Assembly (NCBI GenBank): GCA_016714365.1
Contig: JADJNH010000005.1
Span: 2,394,501 to 2,458,500 of the forward strand
Direction of reading: 5' to 3'
DNA: 64,000 bases
Source of the DNA: Candidatus Vicinibacter affinis
GTDB lineage: Bacteria; Bacteroidota; Bacteroidia; Chitinophagales; Saprospiraceae
Under the pieces are notes generated by a model. The model had not been told where the DNA came from. It was given only the letters and a program-made list of their open reading frames with translations, and ran no database searches. Positions 62,029-64,000 of this stretch are shown here, piece by piece. Position 1 is the first letter of the stretch. Each line of letters starts with the position of its first letter. The position numbers were made by a program, and so were the translations under genes.

Positions 62029-64000
62029 TCAACGCGAAAAAGTCTTGCGAAACCAGGCTCTCGTATTGTATCCTAGCATATACATAGTCGGGACAATCAA
62101 CAATGTAAGAAAAGTCGACACGATCAAACCAAAAATTATAGTCCAGGCAAGAGGTCCCCAAAAAACTACATTGTCTCCACCTAAATAAAATTTTGCATCA
62201 AATTCAGTCAGTAGAGTGCCAAAATCCATGTTAAGCCCAACTGCCAATGGGATCAGACCTAAAATAGCAGAAATTGCAGTAAGAATAACTGGGGTTAACC
62301 TGGTTGCGCCACCTTCAACTACCGCTTCACTCACTTCCATCCCCCTTAATCTCAACTCATCAATGAATTCTAATAACAAGATTCCATTACGGACTACAAT
62401 ACCGGCCAGTGCAAATATGCCGACACCTGTCATTACAACACTTAATGTTATTTTAAATATACCAAAGCCAAGTGCAATTCCAATTAAAGAAAACAATACA
62501 GTGCTAAAAATTATAAATGGTTTTACAACGGAATTAAATTGGGTTACTAAAATCAAAAACATCAATGCCAATGCAGCACCAAATGCTAGACTTAAAAAGT
62601 CCATAGTTTCCTTCTGTTGTTCCAATTCCCCAGTAAAATCTACTTCATAGCCTTCCGGAATATCCATTTGACTTACTACGGTTTGAATTTTAGCAACAAC
62701 ATCATTTGGATTAAATCCAGGATTCACATCAGAAGATAAGTTAATGAGTCTTTTTTGATTTTTTCTATTAATAGTACTGACTGAATTACCATATCGCACC
62801 TTTGTCAATGCTGAAAGAGGAACTTGCTTAAATTGTTGAGTAGCCATGTCCATAAAGGCAATGTTAAGATTCAGCATCCTTTCAACATTGTTTCGGTCCT
62901 CTTCTCTTAACCTTAATTGAATAGGAGCATCATCATTCTTATCTCTGAATTTTGAAACTTCCTTACCAAATAATGCTGTCCTGATTTCAATCGCAACTTG
63001 AGCAACAGAAATACCTTCTCTTTGGGTTTTCTCTTCATCAATGTCAATAATAATTTCAGGCTTACTTATCTGGAAATCTGACAGTAGTTGATCGACGCCC
63101 TGAATATTAGCTGATTCAACTTCATCCTTAATTTGTTTGGATAAATTAACCAACACATCAAAGTCATCACCACTGATTTCCATATTAATTGCCTTACCCA
63201 CAGGAGGACCATTTCTTTCTTTCTCTACCGTAATTTCTGCCCCTGCAATTCCATGCTTGAATTCATCTTTTAGTGATTTTAAGATTTCTGTAGTCGATTT
63301 TCCGTTACGTTCTGCAAATCTTACAAAAGCAACAGAAACTTTACTTTTATGTGGGGTTGCTACACGATCAGGATTGTCCGGATCTCCGGCCCCTAAACCT
63401 ACATTTGAAATTACAGATGTTACAATAGGATTGTTGTGTCCAATTGTTTTAAGAACTCTTTCTTCAATAATTTTAGTCACACTGTCGGTAACTGTTGCAT
63501 CAGTCCCCATTGGCATTTTACAATAGACGAATGCAAAATTTGGCTCTCCATTGGGAAAAGTCTCTATCGGTGGATTTGTAGATAAATAACCAACCCATGA
63601 AATAATCAGAAACGCAAAAACACCCAATACAATAAACACAGGTCGCCAACCTTTGATAAACAATACTAAAGTTTTTTTATAACTGTTTATTACAACAGGC
63701 CATAATTTTTCTTGAAATAAAACAATAACCCTTTCAAGAATAAAGTGATATAATAATATCAGTATTATACACAAAATTGCAAAGTTCCCCAATCCTTTAC
63801 CCAAGCCAAAATACCCCACCAGAGCAGTGCATATTAAAAATATAAATGAACCCTTGTAAGACATCAAGGTACTCTTTTTATTTGTTTCATCTCTTGTCAT
63901 AAAAGACACTGCAAAAACAGGATTCATAACGAATGCAACAAATAAAGAAGCTCCTAAGGTTATAATGAGGGTAACTGGAAGGTTGCTCATAAATTTACCT
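62029..64000 (-). CDS. RND-family efflux transporter permease, C-terminal part (5' end outside window)
   Basis: The visible 656 residues are the C-terminal half of an HAE1/CusA-type RND permease. It begins in frame at the right edge: GKFMSNLPVTLIIT is internal to the family, so the first ATG seen at 63990 is not the start. Present are several transmembrane helices and a periplasmic loop, e.g. MMFLILVTQFNSVVKPF and GIFALAGIVVRNGILLLEF (with other conserved parts). It is an inner-membrane, proton-driven drug or metal exporter. Its 3' end is 6 bases before the barnase GTG. Partner genes lie outside. Confidence 0.9.
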   Translation of the reverse strand, partial: GKFMSNLPVTLIITLGASLFVAFVMNPVFAVSFMTRDETNKKSTLMSYKGSFIFLICTALVGYFGLGKGLGNFAILCIILILLYHFILERVIVLFQEKLWPVVINSYKKTLVLFIKGWRPVFIVLGVFAFLIISWVGYLSTNPPIETFPNGEPNFAFVYCKMPMGTDATVTDSVTKIIEERVLKTIGHNNPIVTSVISNVGLGAGDPDNPDRVATPHKSKVSVAFVRFAERNGKSTTEILKSLKDEFKHGIAGAEITVEKERNGPPVGKAINMEISGDDFDVLVNLSKQIKDEVESANIQGVDQLLSDFQISKPEIIIDIDEEKTQREGISVAQVAIEIRTALFGKEVSKFRDKNDDAPIQLRLREEDRNNVERMLNLNIAFMDMATQQFKQVPLSALTKVRYGNSVSTINRKNQKRLINLSSDVNPGFNPNDVVAKIQTVVSQMDIPEGYEVDFTGELEQQKETMDFLSLAFGAALALMFLILVTQFNSVVKPFIIFSTVLFSLIGIALGFGIFKITLSVVMTGVGIFALAGIVVRNGILLLEFIDELRLRGMEVSEAVVEGGATRLTPVILTAISAILGLIPLAVGLNMDFGTLLTEFDAKFYLGGDNVVFWGPLAWTIIFGLIVSTFLTLLIVPTMYMLGYNTRAWFRKTFSR

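Noticed and set aside
1..64000. tRNA, rRNA, CRISPR arrays, insertion sequences, prophage
   Set aside because: I saw no tRNA T-arm signature with matching acceptor, no regularly spaced repeats, and no transposase or integrase among the coding regions; by-eye reading cannot exclude a degenerate tRNA or small RNA.

Overview
The window is an AT-rich chromosomal segment of a Bacteroidota bacterium, most likely a member of Saprospiria or a close relative. The evidence is a PorP/SprF-type type IX secretion (T9SS) membrane protein, four secreted proteins with T9SS-like C-terminal sorting domains, TAnnTTTG promoter boxes, weak ribosome binding sites, and several families typical of this phylum (GH3, DUF2461, CtlX, DUF4369-type thioredoxins). 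The content is mainly housekeeping and cell-envelope genes. I found no rRNA, tRNA, CRISPR array, insertion sequence or prophage.

Layout. 1-13.8 kb: GH3 tail, PorP/SprF protein, NlpC/P60 hydrolase, cystathionine beta-synthase, LysM/DPBB protein divergent from kdsB, cytidine deaminase, a T9SS-exported metalloprotease, prmC, and an operon of HscA, a SUI1 factor and an Asp-box lipoprotein. 13.8-22.3 kb: queuosine-precursor transporter, CtlX, cysteine desulfurase, phosphoglucosamine mutase-type enzyme, methyltransferase, PAP2 phosphatase, pyrG and an esterase. 22.3-32.4 kb: polytopic membrane protein, SpoU methyltransferase, beta-barrel protein, rimO/membrane protein/msrB operon, RNA methyltransferase, small molybdopterin-fold protein, M20 amidohydrolase. 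32.7-35.2 kb: two propeller proteins in the most accessory-looking part. 35.2-48.1 kb: metallophosphoesterase, arginine deiminase, thioesterase, YihY/BrkB protein, DUF2461, PaaY-like and enoyl-CoA hydratase pair, kelch T9SS cargo, DoxX, A-type Fe-S carrier, photolyase, TPR lipoprotein, queD. 48.1-64 kb: an Fe-S electron-transfer operon, two PyrR-like phosphoribosyltransferases, patatin, a lamin-tail/cupredoxin T9SS cargo, pyrB, a thioredoxin, a degenerate haloperoxidase-fold lipoprotein, aspartate kinase, a barstar/barnase pair and the C-terminal part of an RND efflux pump.

Themes. Pyrimidine metabolism (pyrG, cdd, pyrR-pyrB and a second PyrR-like protein), Fe-S biogenesis (cysteine desulfurase, HscA, A-type carrier), queuosine supply (YhhQ, QueD) and T9SS export recur but are scattered over separate operons.

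Most notable observations. (1) A dyad ATATTAC-N8-GTAATAT, fused in the same way to a Bacteroidota -7 box, lies before two distant genes (4435-4461 on the minus strand and 58228-58254 on the plus strand); 23 of 27 positions are identical, which suggests a shared repressor. (2) A barnase-type RNase made as a lipoprotein is linked to a barstar homologue and follows an RND pump gene directly. (3) A vanadium-haloperoxidase-fold lipoprotein keeps half of its vanadate pocket and has lost the other half. (4) A stand-alone seven-blade propeller lipoprotein is flanked by inverted GTTAG(C/T)GGT motifs that may mark a cassette-like unit.
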